Positions 1 to 5,476 of a DNA stretch of 6,063 nucleotides are shown here, in pieces. The notes below the pieces were generated by a model that made no database searches, was not told where the DNA came from, and saw only the letters and a list, made by a program, of their open reading frames with translations. This DNA comes from Candidatus Fermentibacteraceae bacterium (GTDB taxonomy: Bacteria > Fermentibacterota > Fermentibacteria > Fermentibacterales > JCC-6): NCBI GenBank assembly GCA_030596465.1, contig JAUVJW010000130.1, positions 1 to 6,063 on the forward strand, written 5' to 3'. The translations under genes and the position numbers were made by a program. How positions within the stretch are numbered: position 1 is the first letter of the stretch; the number at the start of each line of letters is the position of its first letter.

Positions 1-1
1 A

Positions 2-1264
2 CTAAAGAACCGTACCGTCCGGTACGGTAACTCCCTTTGGAACCACGATAATGCCATCTCTTATGTAAATATTGTCTCCATCATAGAAGTTCAGCCCTGA
101 CTCATTAACAAGTCGAACCCCGTTCCCCAACCTGACATTTTTATCAAGTATTGTGTTTTTGATAACACAGTTTCTTCCTATACCAAGAGCGGGGTAACTG
201 GCGGTGACTGCACCTGAATCTCTGGCATGTCCCCGCCAGAAGTCAGTTCCCATGTTAATACTGTTCGTTATTGATGTACCCGAACCAATGTAACTTCGAA
301 TACCAATAATAGAATTTTCTATATGTGCCCCGGCAATATCCGATGCTCCACAGACTATGGTATTGTTCAGGGTAGTACTCTTTACTCTGGCCCCGGGAAG
401 TGCTCTCGCTCTTGTATAAAGCGGGGTAAAGTTAGAGTACATATCGAATTCGGGATCAGGCACAGCCATATTGATATTGGCCTTGAAAAAGCTGCTGATG
501 GTTCCAATATCCGACCAGTATCCATCAAACAGATACGAAGTTACTTTGTAACGATCAATCGCGCCTGGAATAATTTCTTTCCCGAAATCTGTTTTGTCTC
601 TGTCTTCATGCATAAGTATTCTACGCAGAATTTCAGGCTTGAAAAGATAGATACCCATACTGCCCAGGTAAGGTTTCTCATCGGTTACACCCTGCTGGTC
701 GCTGGTAAGACCTGACAACTTCTCCAGGGTCGGTTTCTCTACAAACCTGTGGATTACCCCGTTGGTGGAAACCTGCATTATACCAAGACCGGGAGCTTCT
801 TCCGCGGTCACCGGTTTGGTCGCAATACTGATATCCGCGTTCGAAGACTGAAACTCATCCACAAATCTGGAAAAATTCATTCGGTAAAGTTGATCGCCGG
901 AAAGAATGAGAACCATGTCGGGACACTGAGAAAGAATGTGAACAAGCCCCTGCCTTACAGCATCAGCAGTACCCTGAAACCAGTTTGTATTCTCCGGTGT
1001 CTGCTCCGCCGCGAGAATTGAAACAAATCCATCGGAAAATCTGTCAAATCTGTAAGTCTGTCCAACATGTCTGTTGAGGCTCTCACTGTTGTACTGGGTA
1101 AGAACGAGAATTTTCTTAATACCATTGTTAACACAATTTGATACCGGAATATCAATAAGTCTGTACTTTCCACCAATAGGAACGGCGGGTTTGCTTCTGT
1201 GAAGAGTCAACGGAAAAAGTCTGGTTCCTCTGCCACCTCCGAGAATAACAGAAACAATATCCAT
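2..1264 (-). CDS. glgC: Glucose-1-phosphate adenylyltransferase (ADP-glucose pyrophosphorylase), plant/cyanobacterial type
   Basis: Makes ADP-glucose and pyrophosphate from ATP and glucose-1-phosphate, the committed cytoplasmic step of bacterial glycogen synthesis. The 420-residue protein is complete, with its stop codon at the left edge of the window. Seen: the N-terminal nucleotide loop GGGRGTRLFPLT (9-20) with SKPAVPIGGKYRLID (24-38), QTPENTNWFQGTADAVRQ (88-105), the catalytic Asp in SGDQLYRM (D124), the sugar-phosphate motif FVEKP (174-178, K177), YLFDGYWSDIGTI, and a C-terminal left-handed beta-helix. These wordings match plant and cyanobacterial enzymes better than the E. coli type. Lysines K375 (LDKN) and K410 (VVPK) sit where allosteric lysines lie in cyanobacterial enzymes, so 3-phosphoglycerate/phosphate control is possible (inference). 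I chose the ATG at 1264 because AGGAGGG lies 5 nt upstream; an in-frame extension to 1318 has no such support. It is divergent from the DUF2089 operon. Confidence 0.96.
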   Translation of the reverse strand: MDIVSVILGGGRGTRLFPLTLHRSKPAVPIGGKYRLIDIPVSNCVNNGIKKILVLTQYNSESLNRHVGQTYRFDRFSDGFVSILAAEQTPENTNWFQGTADAVRQGLVHILSQCPDMVLILSGDQLYRMNFSRFVDEFQSSNADISIATKPVTAEEAPGLGIMQVSTNGVIHRFVEKPTLEKLSGLTSDQQGVTDEKPYLGSMGIYLFKPEILRRILMHEDRDKTDFGKEIIPGAIDRYKVTSYLFDGYWSDIGTISSFFKANINMAVPDPEFDMYSNFTPLYTRARALPGARVKSTTLNNTIVCGASDIAGAHIENSIIGIRSYIGSGTSITNSINMGTDFWRGHARDSGAVTASYPALGIGRNCVIKNTILDKNVRLGNGVRLVNESGLNFYDGDNIYIRDGIIVVPKGVTVPDGTVL

Positions 1265-1269
1265 AATAA

Positions 1270-1276
1270 CCCTCCT
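1270..1276 (-). promoter_or_regulatory. Ribosome binding site that fixes the glgC start
   Basis: AGGAGGG on the minus strand, 5 nt before the ATG at 1264. It supports the shorter 420-residue GlgC, which begins directly with the conserved nucleotide-binding strand MDIVSVILGGG. Confidence 0.85.
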
Positions 1277-1305
1277 GCCTTTTTTACTTGTAAAACACAT
1301 CACTG

Positions 1306-1335
1306 TAATTAGCAACATTTTTCACTCTGAGTCAA
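1306..1335 (-). promoter_or_regulatory. Candidate glgC promoter
   Basis: On the minus strand TTGACT (1330-1335) matches the -35 consensus at five of six bases. It is followed after 16 nt by GCTAAT (1308-1313) or after 18 nt by TAATTA (1306-1311), both imperfect -10 boxes. Transcription would start near 1300, giving a leader of about 35-40 nt. This is a sequence match only. Confidence 0.35.
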
Positions 1336-1386
1336 TACCTCAAATTCAGTAGAACAGTTGTTTTTGAATATTCTTAAAGTCAACCC

Positions 1387-1415
1387 TTGACATTATTAAT
1401 TATTGAGTATATTTG
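1387..1415 (+). promoter_or_regulatory. Candidate promoter of the DUF2089 / SHOCT-like operon
   Basis: A perfect -35 box TTGACA lies at 1387-1392. The -10 is either TATATT at 1408-1413 (15-nt spacer, five of six matches) or TATTTG at 1410-1415 (17-nt spacer, weaker). The start codon follows about 25 nt later, with GGAGG at 1428-1432. An upstream in-frame TTG at 1403 lies inside this promoter and is therefore an unlikely start. Confidence 0.5.
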
Positions 1416-1438
1416 TTTTAGAGAAATGGAGGTTATAT

Positions 1439-1786
1439 ATGAATATTGGTAATATTCGATGTCCGTCTTGCGGGAAACCCATGGTTCCAGTTAAGCTCCA
1501 CTGCAAAACTTGTGACCTTTCGGTGGAGGGACATTTTGAAACGGATACTCTTCTGGGGCTCAGCAACGAGGATCAGGCTCTGGCAATCGCGTTCATCAGA
1601 AGTTTTGGATCAATAAAAAAACTGCAGAATGCACTGGGAGTCAGTTACCCCACTGCCAGAGTACGGCTGGAAAAACTTGTTGAAAAACTCAATCAGGGAA
1701 TGAAGATGAATCCACCCCAGTCAAGTACTATCCAAAAACTTGAAAATGGAGAAATCACCGTTTCCGAAGCATTGGAGGTACTCTGA
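1439..1786 (+). CDS. DUF2089 family zinc-ribbon / helix-turn-helix protein
   Basis: A 115-residue protein recognisable as DUF2089. Seen: an N-terminal zinc ribbon with two CxxC pairs (C8/C11 and C22/C25), then a helical region in which residues 57-84 (GSIKKLQNALGVSYPTARVR and following) read like a helix-turn-helix. The last 18 residues, IQKLENGEITVSEALEVL, form a short helix-turn-helix-like motif that recurs at the N terminus of the SHOCT-like protein two genes downstream. The fold suggests a small cytoplasmic DNA-binding regulator, perhaps autoregulating this operon; the target is unknown. The ATG at 1439 is chosen because GGAGG lies 6 nt upstream and the zinc ribbon starts right after it. 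It is first gene of a tight operon, with its stop one base before the next start. Confidence 0.88.
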   Translation: MNIGNIRCPSCGKPMVPVKLHCKTCDLSVEGHFETDTLLGLSNEDQALAIAFIRSFGSIKKLQNALGVSYPTARVRLEKLVEKLNQGMKMNPPQSSTIQKLENGEITVSEALEVL

Positions 1787-1787
1787 T

Positions 1788-2036
1788 ATGCCCGCGTTCT
1801 TTCTCCTGCTTAAAATTCAAAGGGTAATAATCCCGCTGCCGTGGTTTGTATTCTGGCTGTTTCTTCTTCCTCTGGTTCCCATAGCTGTTATCGTGAGTCC
1901 TTTCTTCCAAAAGAAGGAATACGGAAGAATTCTACAGAATGCCCATCTTGCGTGGTGGATTATGGTTGGCCTCCACGGATTGAAAGTTGATGTGAACAGC
2001 AAAAACGGTGACAGAATCTATCTGTCATTTGTGTAA
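1788..2036 (+). CDS. Small membrane protein in the DUF2089 / SHOCT-like operon
   Basis: An 82-residue protein whose family I do not recognise. Seen: a strongly hydrophobic stretch at about 13-40 (VIIPLPWFVFWLFLLPLVPI and beyond) that is one long or two short membrane segments, a charged patch QKKEYGR (41-47), a second mildly hydrophobic helix around 53-63, and a beta-like tail LKVDVNSKNGDRIYLSF (65-81). That tail resembles the two LxVxVDSADGDxVxV segments of the next protein, which argues that this is a real gene working with it. The start at 1788 is one base after the previous stop; GGAGG at 1774-1778 lies inside the upstream coding sequence, so translation is probably coupled. A longer in-frame start at 1740 would overlap DUF2089 and is not favoured. 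A membrane anchor or partner for the SHOCT-like protein is inference. Confidence 0.8.
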   Translation: MPAFFLLLKIQRVIIPLPWFVFWLFLLPLVPIAVIVSPFFQKKEYGRILQNAHLAWWIMVGLHGLKVDVNSKNGDRIYLSFV

Positions 2037-2047
2037 AGGAGATTGAT

Positions 2048-2452
2048 ATGAGTGATTCAAGAATGAAGATACTGGAAATGTTATCCGAGGGTAAAATCAC
2101 CGCGGATGAGGCTTCTTCTCTTCTGGAAAAAGTTTCCACCGCCGAAAATGTAACCGATGCTTCCGTGGAAAAAAACGAAACAGATCGCACCTTACCCAGA
2201 TACCTCCGTGTCGTGGTTGACAGTGCCGATGGTGACAAGGTCAATGTTAAAGTTCCCATGAGCCTTATCAAAACAGGGATTAAACTCTCTGCTCTAATAC
2301 CGGCGGACGCCGCTGACGCGGTAAAAGATCAGGGAATTGACCTTGCCGTACTTCGAGATCTTCCCACGGATGAGCTTGTGGAAGCACTTCGGGAACTTGA
2401 GGTAAATGTGGACAGCGCCGATGGAGATACAGTAAGAGTGTTCACCGAGTAG
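2048..2452 (+). CDS. SHOCT-like domain protein (YvlB / LiaX N-terminal type)
   Basis: A 134-residue protein with an N-terminal SHOCT-like helical pair, MKILEMLSEGKITADEASSL (6-25), a charged, probably flexible linker (about 30-50), a beta segment LRVVVDSADGDKVNVKVP (53-70), a helical middle (71-116, including IKTGIKLSALIPADA) and a second beta segment LEVNVDSADGDTVRVF (117-132). This order matches the short SHOCT-like proteins related to the start of YvlB and LiaX, which in Firmicutes belong to cell-envelope stress responses. No signal peptide or membrane segment is seen. AAGGAGA at 2036-2042, overlapping the previous stop, is its ribosome binding site. It is last gene of the three-gene operon. 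An envelope-stress role with the membrane protein upstream is inferred from family and context. Confidence 0.85.
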   Translation: MSDSRMKILEMLSEGKITADEASSLLEKVSTAENVTDASVEKNETDRTLPRYLRVVVDSADGDKVNVKVPMSLIKTGIKLSALIPADAADAVKDQGIDLAVLRDLPTDELVEALRELEVNVDSADGDTVRVFTE

Positions 2453-2481
2453 GATTGAACTCTCAAAGTTTTGTAGATTAG

Positions 2482-2516
2482 CCCCTGACATAGCTAAAAA
2501 AACTTGAATCAGGGGG
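2482..2516 (+). promoter_or_regulatory. Hairpin enclosing the ribosome binding site of the YchF-like gene
   Basis: CCCCTGA (2482-2488) pairs perfectly with TCAGGGG (2509-2515), giving a 7-bp stem with a 20-nt A-rich loop. The 3' arm plus G2516 is the purine-rich AGGGGG that must serve as ribosome binding site for the ATG at 2525, so the folded form would hide it. The stem could also attenuate transcription from the upstream operon, but only TTGTT follows rather than a run of T, so it is a poor intrinsic terminator. I see no convincing promoter in 2453-2524, so the gene may be fed by readthrough. Confidence 0.5.
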
Positions 2517-2524
2517 TTGTTAAA

Positions 2525-3514
2525 ATGAAAATAGCACTTGCTGGCCAACCAGGTTGCGGAAGATCCACTTTGTTTAAAGTACTGGCCGGCTCTTCCGGCG
2601 CGGAAACGGTAAAACCTCTTACGGTGCATGTTCCCGACAAACGCATCGACTTTCTTTCTGAGCACTGGAATCCCAAAAGCATTGTAAACGCAACCGTTAC
2701 CTTTTTTGATGTTCCCTCCCCCGCTTTCAGCCCGAGAAACATGGGAAGAATCAAGGAATCCACTGCTGTAGCATTTGTCCTTGATAACTATGCCCTTGGA
2801 AACATGGAAGAAACCTTCCTGCAAAGTGAATCAGAGCTGATGATTTCTGATTTAGCTATTTTGGAAAAACGCGTAGCCCGTCTTAGAAAAGAAAGCAAAG
2901 GTAAAATGGCAGAGGCACAGCTTCTTCTCCGTGGCATGGAATCAATTGAAAATGAAATTCCACTTCGATTGATTGAACTCACAGAGCAGGAACTTGACGT
3001 TCTATCACCGTTTTCCCTTGCTTCTCTGAAACCTCTTCTCGTAATTTCCAACAGAACCGGTGAAGGTATAAGTGATGAAACCGCAACTGCTGAACTTGTA
3101 AAAAAACACGGAGGCTCATTTCTGGGAATTGACAGTGGATTTGAACTTGAACTGTGCGATCTCCCCGAGGAAGATCGAGGAGAATTTCTGGAATCCATGG
3201 GGTTCTCCGCTTCCGGAAAAGCAAGAGTTATTTCCGAGGCATACGCTCTTCTTGACCTTATCAGCTTTCTAACCATGGGTAAAGATGAAGTAAGAGCCTG
3301 GCCAATCAAGAGGGGCAGTTCCGCGCTTGAGGCCGCTGGTACCATTCATTCTGATCTTGCCAGAGGCTTCATTCGAGCTCAGGTAATTCCATTTGATCTC
3401 TTCAAGGAAACACCAAGCGAAGTTGAACTCCGAAAGACCGGATCAATCGGTCTTCACGGGAAAGAGTATGTGGTGCAGGATGGAGATATCCTGGAGATCA
3501 AGTTCTCTGTTTAG
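2525..3514 (+). CDS. Divergent YchF/OLA1-like P-loop protein with C-terminal TGS domain
   Basis: A 329-residue relative of the ribosome-associated ATPase YchF (usually about 363 residues). The C-terminal TGS part is well kept: FLTMGKDEVRAWPIKRGSSA (248-267), AAGTIHSDLARGFIRAQVI (270-288) and GKEYVVQDGDILEIKFSV (312-329). The helical middle (about 95-165) also matches. The nucleotide-binding part is shortened and altered: the P-loop reads GQPGCGRS (7-14) with Arg13 in place of the essential Lys, the DxAG switch reads DVPS (62-65), and the NxxE base-recognition motif reads NRTG (176-179). The segment between P-loop and switch is also short. It is probably a paralogue with weak or no ATP hydrolysis that may still bind ribosomes or RNA through TGS (inference). 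The ATG at 2525 follows AGGGGG by 8 nt and starts directly with the first beta strand. Its 3' end is the left copy of the 18-bp repeat. Confidence 0.88.
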   Translation: MKIALAGQPGCGRSTLFKVLAGSSGAETVKPLTVHVPDKRIDFLSEHWNPKSIVNATVTFFDVPSPAFSPRNMGRIKESTAVAFVLDNYALGNMEETFLQSESELMISDLAILEKRVARLRKESKGKMAEAQLLLRGMESIENEIPLRLIELTEQELDVLSPFSLASLKPLLVISNRTGEGISDETATAELVKKHGGSFLGIDSGFELELCDLPEEDRGEFLESMGFSASGKARVISEAYALLDLISFLTMGKDEVRAWPIKRGSSALEAAGTIHSDLARGFIRAQVIPFDLFKETPSEVELRKTGSIGLHGKEYVVQDGDILEIKFSV

Positions 3515-3515
3515 C
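3498..3515. repeat. 18-bp direct repeat, left copy (att-like, in 3' end of the YchF-like gene)
   Basis: TCAAGTTCTCTGTTTAGC, identical to 5477-5494 and in the same orientation. It encodes the last residues (KFSV) and TAG stop of the YchF-like protein. The match ends sharply on both sides: 3497 and 3516 differ from 5476 and 5495. Confidence 0.9.
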
Positions 3516-3528
3516 AAACCAGCAAACC
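3513..3528. repeat. Tandem 8-mer at the left cassette junction
   Basis: AGCAAACC occurs twice in tandem (3513-3520, 3521-3528), followed by a related AGCTCAACAAACC. The first unit begins in the last 3 bp of the 18-bp repeat, so the array straddles the left boundary. It may be slippage or a recombinase-arm sequence; the right boundary has no equivalent. Confidence 0.6.
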
Positions 3529-3531
3529 AGC

Positions 3532-4215
3532 TCAACAAACCTGAAGCTTTTCCAATTTTGTCAGCCAGTCGTTGAAATGCCGACACTTACTTCGCATTCT
3601 GGATAGGCCTATTTCCTCTGCAACAATTATTCCACCGTTGGCTTTATCGTACTCTGGGATTTCTTTTAAAATGCGTCTTGAAGGACAAGTCTCATACCCG
3701 TCATCCAGACACTCCGGATTACCTCCAACACTTTCCAGCATACCAACAAGATGTGCAATCGCATATTCACATTTAAAATATTCTATGGCCAACTTGACTG
3801 GTTCCGAAAATATCAGCGCCTCAAATTCATGAAGCTGTATGTACGGAATAAATCTGCGATCTCCAATATCTTCTGAAAAAGCCTCCTCTATTATCCTCAC
3901 TTTATCATACGGGTCGGATTGTCGGTTTGCCTCTACTTTTCCCGGAAAGTCATTGGGTAAGGCATACAGATCAAACATAGTTGTAAAGCGGCAATCTGAA
4001 TTATTGTCCCCGGCAATCCATGCCTTAATGTCTTTTCTTGCGGTTAGATAGGCAGGAGACCCACCCCGGTGCTCTTGATTTGTTCGATTATCCCTGCTGG
4101 TTAGAACGCAACGAGCATCTGCGAACACTTTGTAAATAGAGAGGTGTGGACGCAACAACCTGTACACAAATCGCTCTTCAGTTGGACCCTCTGCGGTCAC
4201 ATGAAGACGAATCAT
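3532..4215 (-). CDS. DUF4276 family protein (TOPRIM-like, partner of the upstream ATPase)
   Basis: A 227-residue protein with the DUF4276 pattern: VTAEGPTEERF (6-16, Glu9 and Glu13/14), FTTMFDLYALPNDFPG (77-92, Asp82 and Asp89), IPYIQLHEFEALIFSE (123-138), NPECLDDGYETCPSRRI (166-182) and IGLSRMRSKCRHFNDWL (202-218). DUF4276 is grouped with TOPRIM-like folds; the early Glu and later Asp residues fit a metal-binding nuclease centre (family knowledge plus inference). Its ATG overlaps the TGA of the ATPase gene by 4 nt (ATGA), and GGAAGG lies 5 nt upstream inside that gene, so translation is almost certainly coupled. A longer in-frame start at 4278 would overlap the ATPase much further and is rejected. 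It is probably the effector of a two-gene defence system. It converges on the YchF-like gene with a 17-nt gap and no terminator. Confidence 0.88.
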   Translation of the reverse strand: MIRLHVTAEGPTEERFVYRLLRPHLSIYKVFADARCVLTSRDNRTNQEHRGGSPAYLTARKDIKAWIAGDNNSDCRFTTMFDLYALPNDFPGKVEANRQSDPYDKVRIIEEAFSEDIGDRRFIPYIQLHEFEALIFSEPVKLAIEYFKCEYAIAHLVGMLESVGGNPECLDDGYETCPSRRILKEIPEYDKANGGIIVAEEIGLSRMRSKCRHFNDWLTKLEKLQVC

Positions 4216-5360
4216 GATGGCCTTCCGCCAAGAACATTTTTCTCCCACAAATCCGCAAGACAGTACCGTTCGAGCCACTCTGAAAGGTCGGATTCATCGG
4301 CAGGCCTTCTGAAGATGCTCCTTTTCCCAATCCTGTCATATTCCACCACAACAATCTCGTCTGCCTTGAATTCATTAACCATTCTGGTTGCCTGGGTAGC
4401 TAAAACGATCTGAGATTTCACTGCTGCCGATCTTATCATCCCGACTAAAGTGCCTATTGCGGCAGGATGAAGACCCAGCTCCGGTTCATCCAGAATAACA
4501 ACCTTTGGCAAAAGCTCCTGCGGTTGCAGCAAAAGCGCAGCAAGAGCCATAAAGCGCAGGGAACCATCTGACAGTTGATGCGGTCCGAATCTGTAATCGC
4601 TGTCTTTCTCCTTCCAGTCCAACTTGATGTAAGCTTTATTCAACGGTGATGGATTCAATATGAAATTATCAAATTGCGGCAGGATAAGCTGGATATAACG
4701 AACTATACGATCATAGTTTTTTCGCCAGTCATCTCTATTCTTCAGTACATAAAGAAATGCAGCAAGGTTACCGGCATTACTCCGAAGAAATTCATTGTCA
4801 TCAATATATCCTTGACTTTTAACTTCAGCCGTACTGGAAGTATCATGAAAGTGAAATACTTTACAATTTTCCAGAAGGTTAAGAACAAACTGACTTGTAG
4901 TTCCTCCAGTTTGTGAATCTCTGGAAAGACTGCTTTCTTTATGACCTGACCCAAAAGCCACAGCCCCCTGTTTATTATGAGCCTTATTATCCCATGTAAT
5001 TGATTCTTCACTAAACATCAGGTCGCCACTACTGCCTGGGGAAAGAGTAAATCTGTAACAGTCCTTAATGTTATCATCATTGGAAAAAACAAGGTCAGCT
5101 TTCAAGCAATTTGTGACTTTTACACCGAAATGAAGAATAGAACCAGCATATCCCTGTTCTCCAATAAAACCCTGTAAAGTTCTGGTAGTCATACTATTGA
5201 GCATTCTAAAAAACGAAATGAGATTGCTTTTCCCAGCACCGTTTGCTCCGAGTAATACAGTCACATCGCCAAAATCAATAGTCTGCCCAGCCTTATCAAT
5301 TGATTTGAAACCCTCTAAGGTGAGCCGTGATAACTTTATCCGGCCATTATTTACAGTCAT
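4212..5360 (-). CDS. AAA_21 / RecF-OLD-like ABC-type ATPase (COG4637-like)
   Basis: A 382-residue cytoplasmic ATPase. Seen: an N-terminal strand LSRLTLEGFKSI (10-21), Walker A GANGAGKS (38-45), a long variable middle (about 60-255), an ABC-type signature LSDGS (263-267), Walker B KVVILDEPELGLHP (286-299, Asp291-Glu292), and a switch region QIVLATQATRM (317-327) with Gln323 where classical ABC proteins have His, as is usual for this branch. It resembles the ATPase half of OLD, RecF and other conflict-system ATPases, which dimerise head to tail on ATP and control a nuclease partner. The adjacent DUF4276 gene, overlapping by 4 nt, supplies that partner. The ATG at 5360 is chosen for GGAGGG just upstream; the open frame runs on to 5480, but without ribosome-binding support. 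No frameshift or missing catalytic residue is seen, so the system looks intact. Confidence 0.9.
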   Translation of the reverse strand: MTVNNGRIKLSRLTLEGFKSIDKAGQTIDFGDVTVLLGANGAGKSNLISFFRMLNSMTTRTLQGFIGEQGYAGSILHFGVKVTNCLKADLVFSNDDNIKDCYRFTLSPGSSGDLMFSEESITWDNKAHNKQGAVAFGSGHKESSLSRDSQTGGTTSQFVLNLLENCKVFHFHDTSSTAEVKSQGYIDDNEFLRSNAGNLAAFLYVLKNRDDWRKNYDRIVRYIQLILPQFDNFILNPSPLNKAYIKLDWKEKDSDYRFGPHQLSDGSLRFMALAALLLQPQELLPKVVILDEPELGLHPAAIGTLVGMIRSAAVKSQIVLATQATRMVNEFKADEIVVVEYDRIGKRSIFRRPADESDLSEWLERYCLADLWEKNVLGGRPS

Positions 5361-5363
5361 ATT

Positions 5364-5369
5364 CCCTCC
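5364..5369 (-). promoter_or_regulatory. Ribosome binding site that fixes the ATPase start
   Basis: GGAGGG on the minus strand, 3 nt (5 nt counting only GGAG) before the ATG at 5360. Two further in-frame ATGs at 5378 and 5381 lack any purine-rich site, so 5360 is preferred. Confidence 0.65.
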
Positions 5370-5389
5370 AGAGTCCATCATTGTACGGT

Positions 5390-5422
5390 ATTGTAATATG
5401 AACCATTTTAGAACCATAGCAA
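5390..5422 (-). promoter_or_regulatory. Weak candidate promoter of the ATPase-DUF4276 pair
   Basis: In the 116 nt between YihY and the ATPase start, the minus strand shows TTGCTA (5417-5422) and, after 18 nt, TATTAC (5393-5398), overlapped by the better -10-like TACAAT (5390-5395). The match is modest, and readthrough from YihY, which lies on the same strand, is an alternative. I see no terminator in this gap. Confidence 0.25.
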
Positions 5423-5476
5423 ACTTGATCCTGAACGCAAAGCCTGAGATTGGCCATGAAGAGGGTATCAGCACTC

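Noticed and set aside
2482..2520. Intrinsic terminator after the SHOCT-like gene
   Set aside because: The stem is good, but the loop is long and no T-run follows (TTGTTAAAA). The 3' arm is the next gene's ribosome binding site, so a translational role is the better reading.
2294..2824. Minus-strand open frame of 176 codons across the SHOCT-like / YchF-like junction
   Set aside because: It is antisense to two well-supported genes, has no recognisable motif and has no ribosome binding site of note.
2788..3345. Minus-strand open frame of 185 codons inside the YchF-like gene
   Set aside because: It is antisense to a gene with clear YchF/TGS homology, and its serine- and arginine-rich content is typical of a reverse-complement shadow.
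4213..4278. Longer N terminus for the DUF4276 protein starting at 4278
   Set aside because: The extra 21 residues overlap the ATPase coding sequence and have no family match. The ATG at 4215 has GGAAGG 5 nt upstream and an ATGA overlap, and starts right at the conserved first strand.
3516..5476. Terminal inverted repeats of an insertion sequence at the cassette ends
   Set aside because: Comparing the inner left edge with the reverse complement of the inner right edge by eye shows no meaningful match, and no transposase is encoded.
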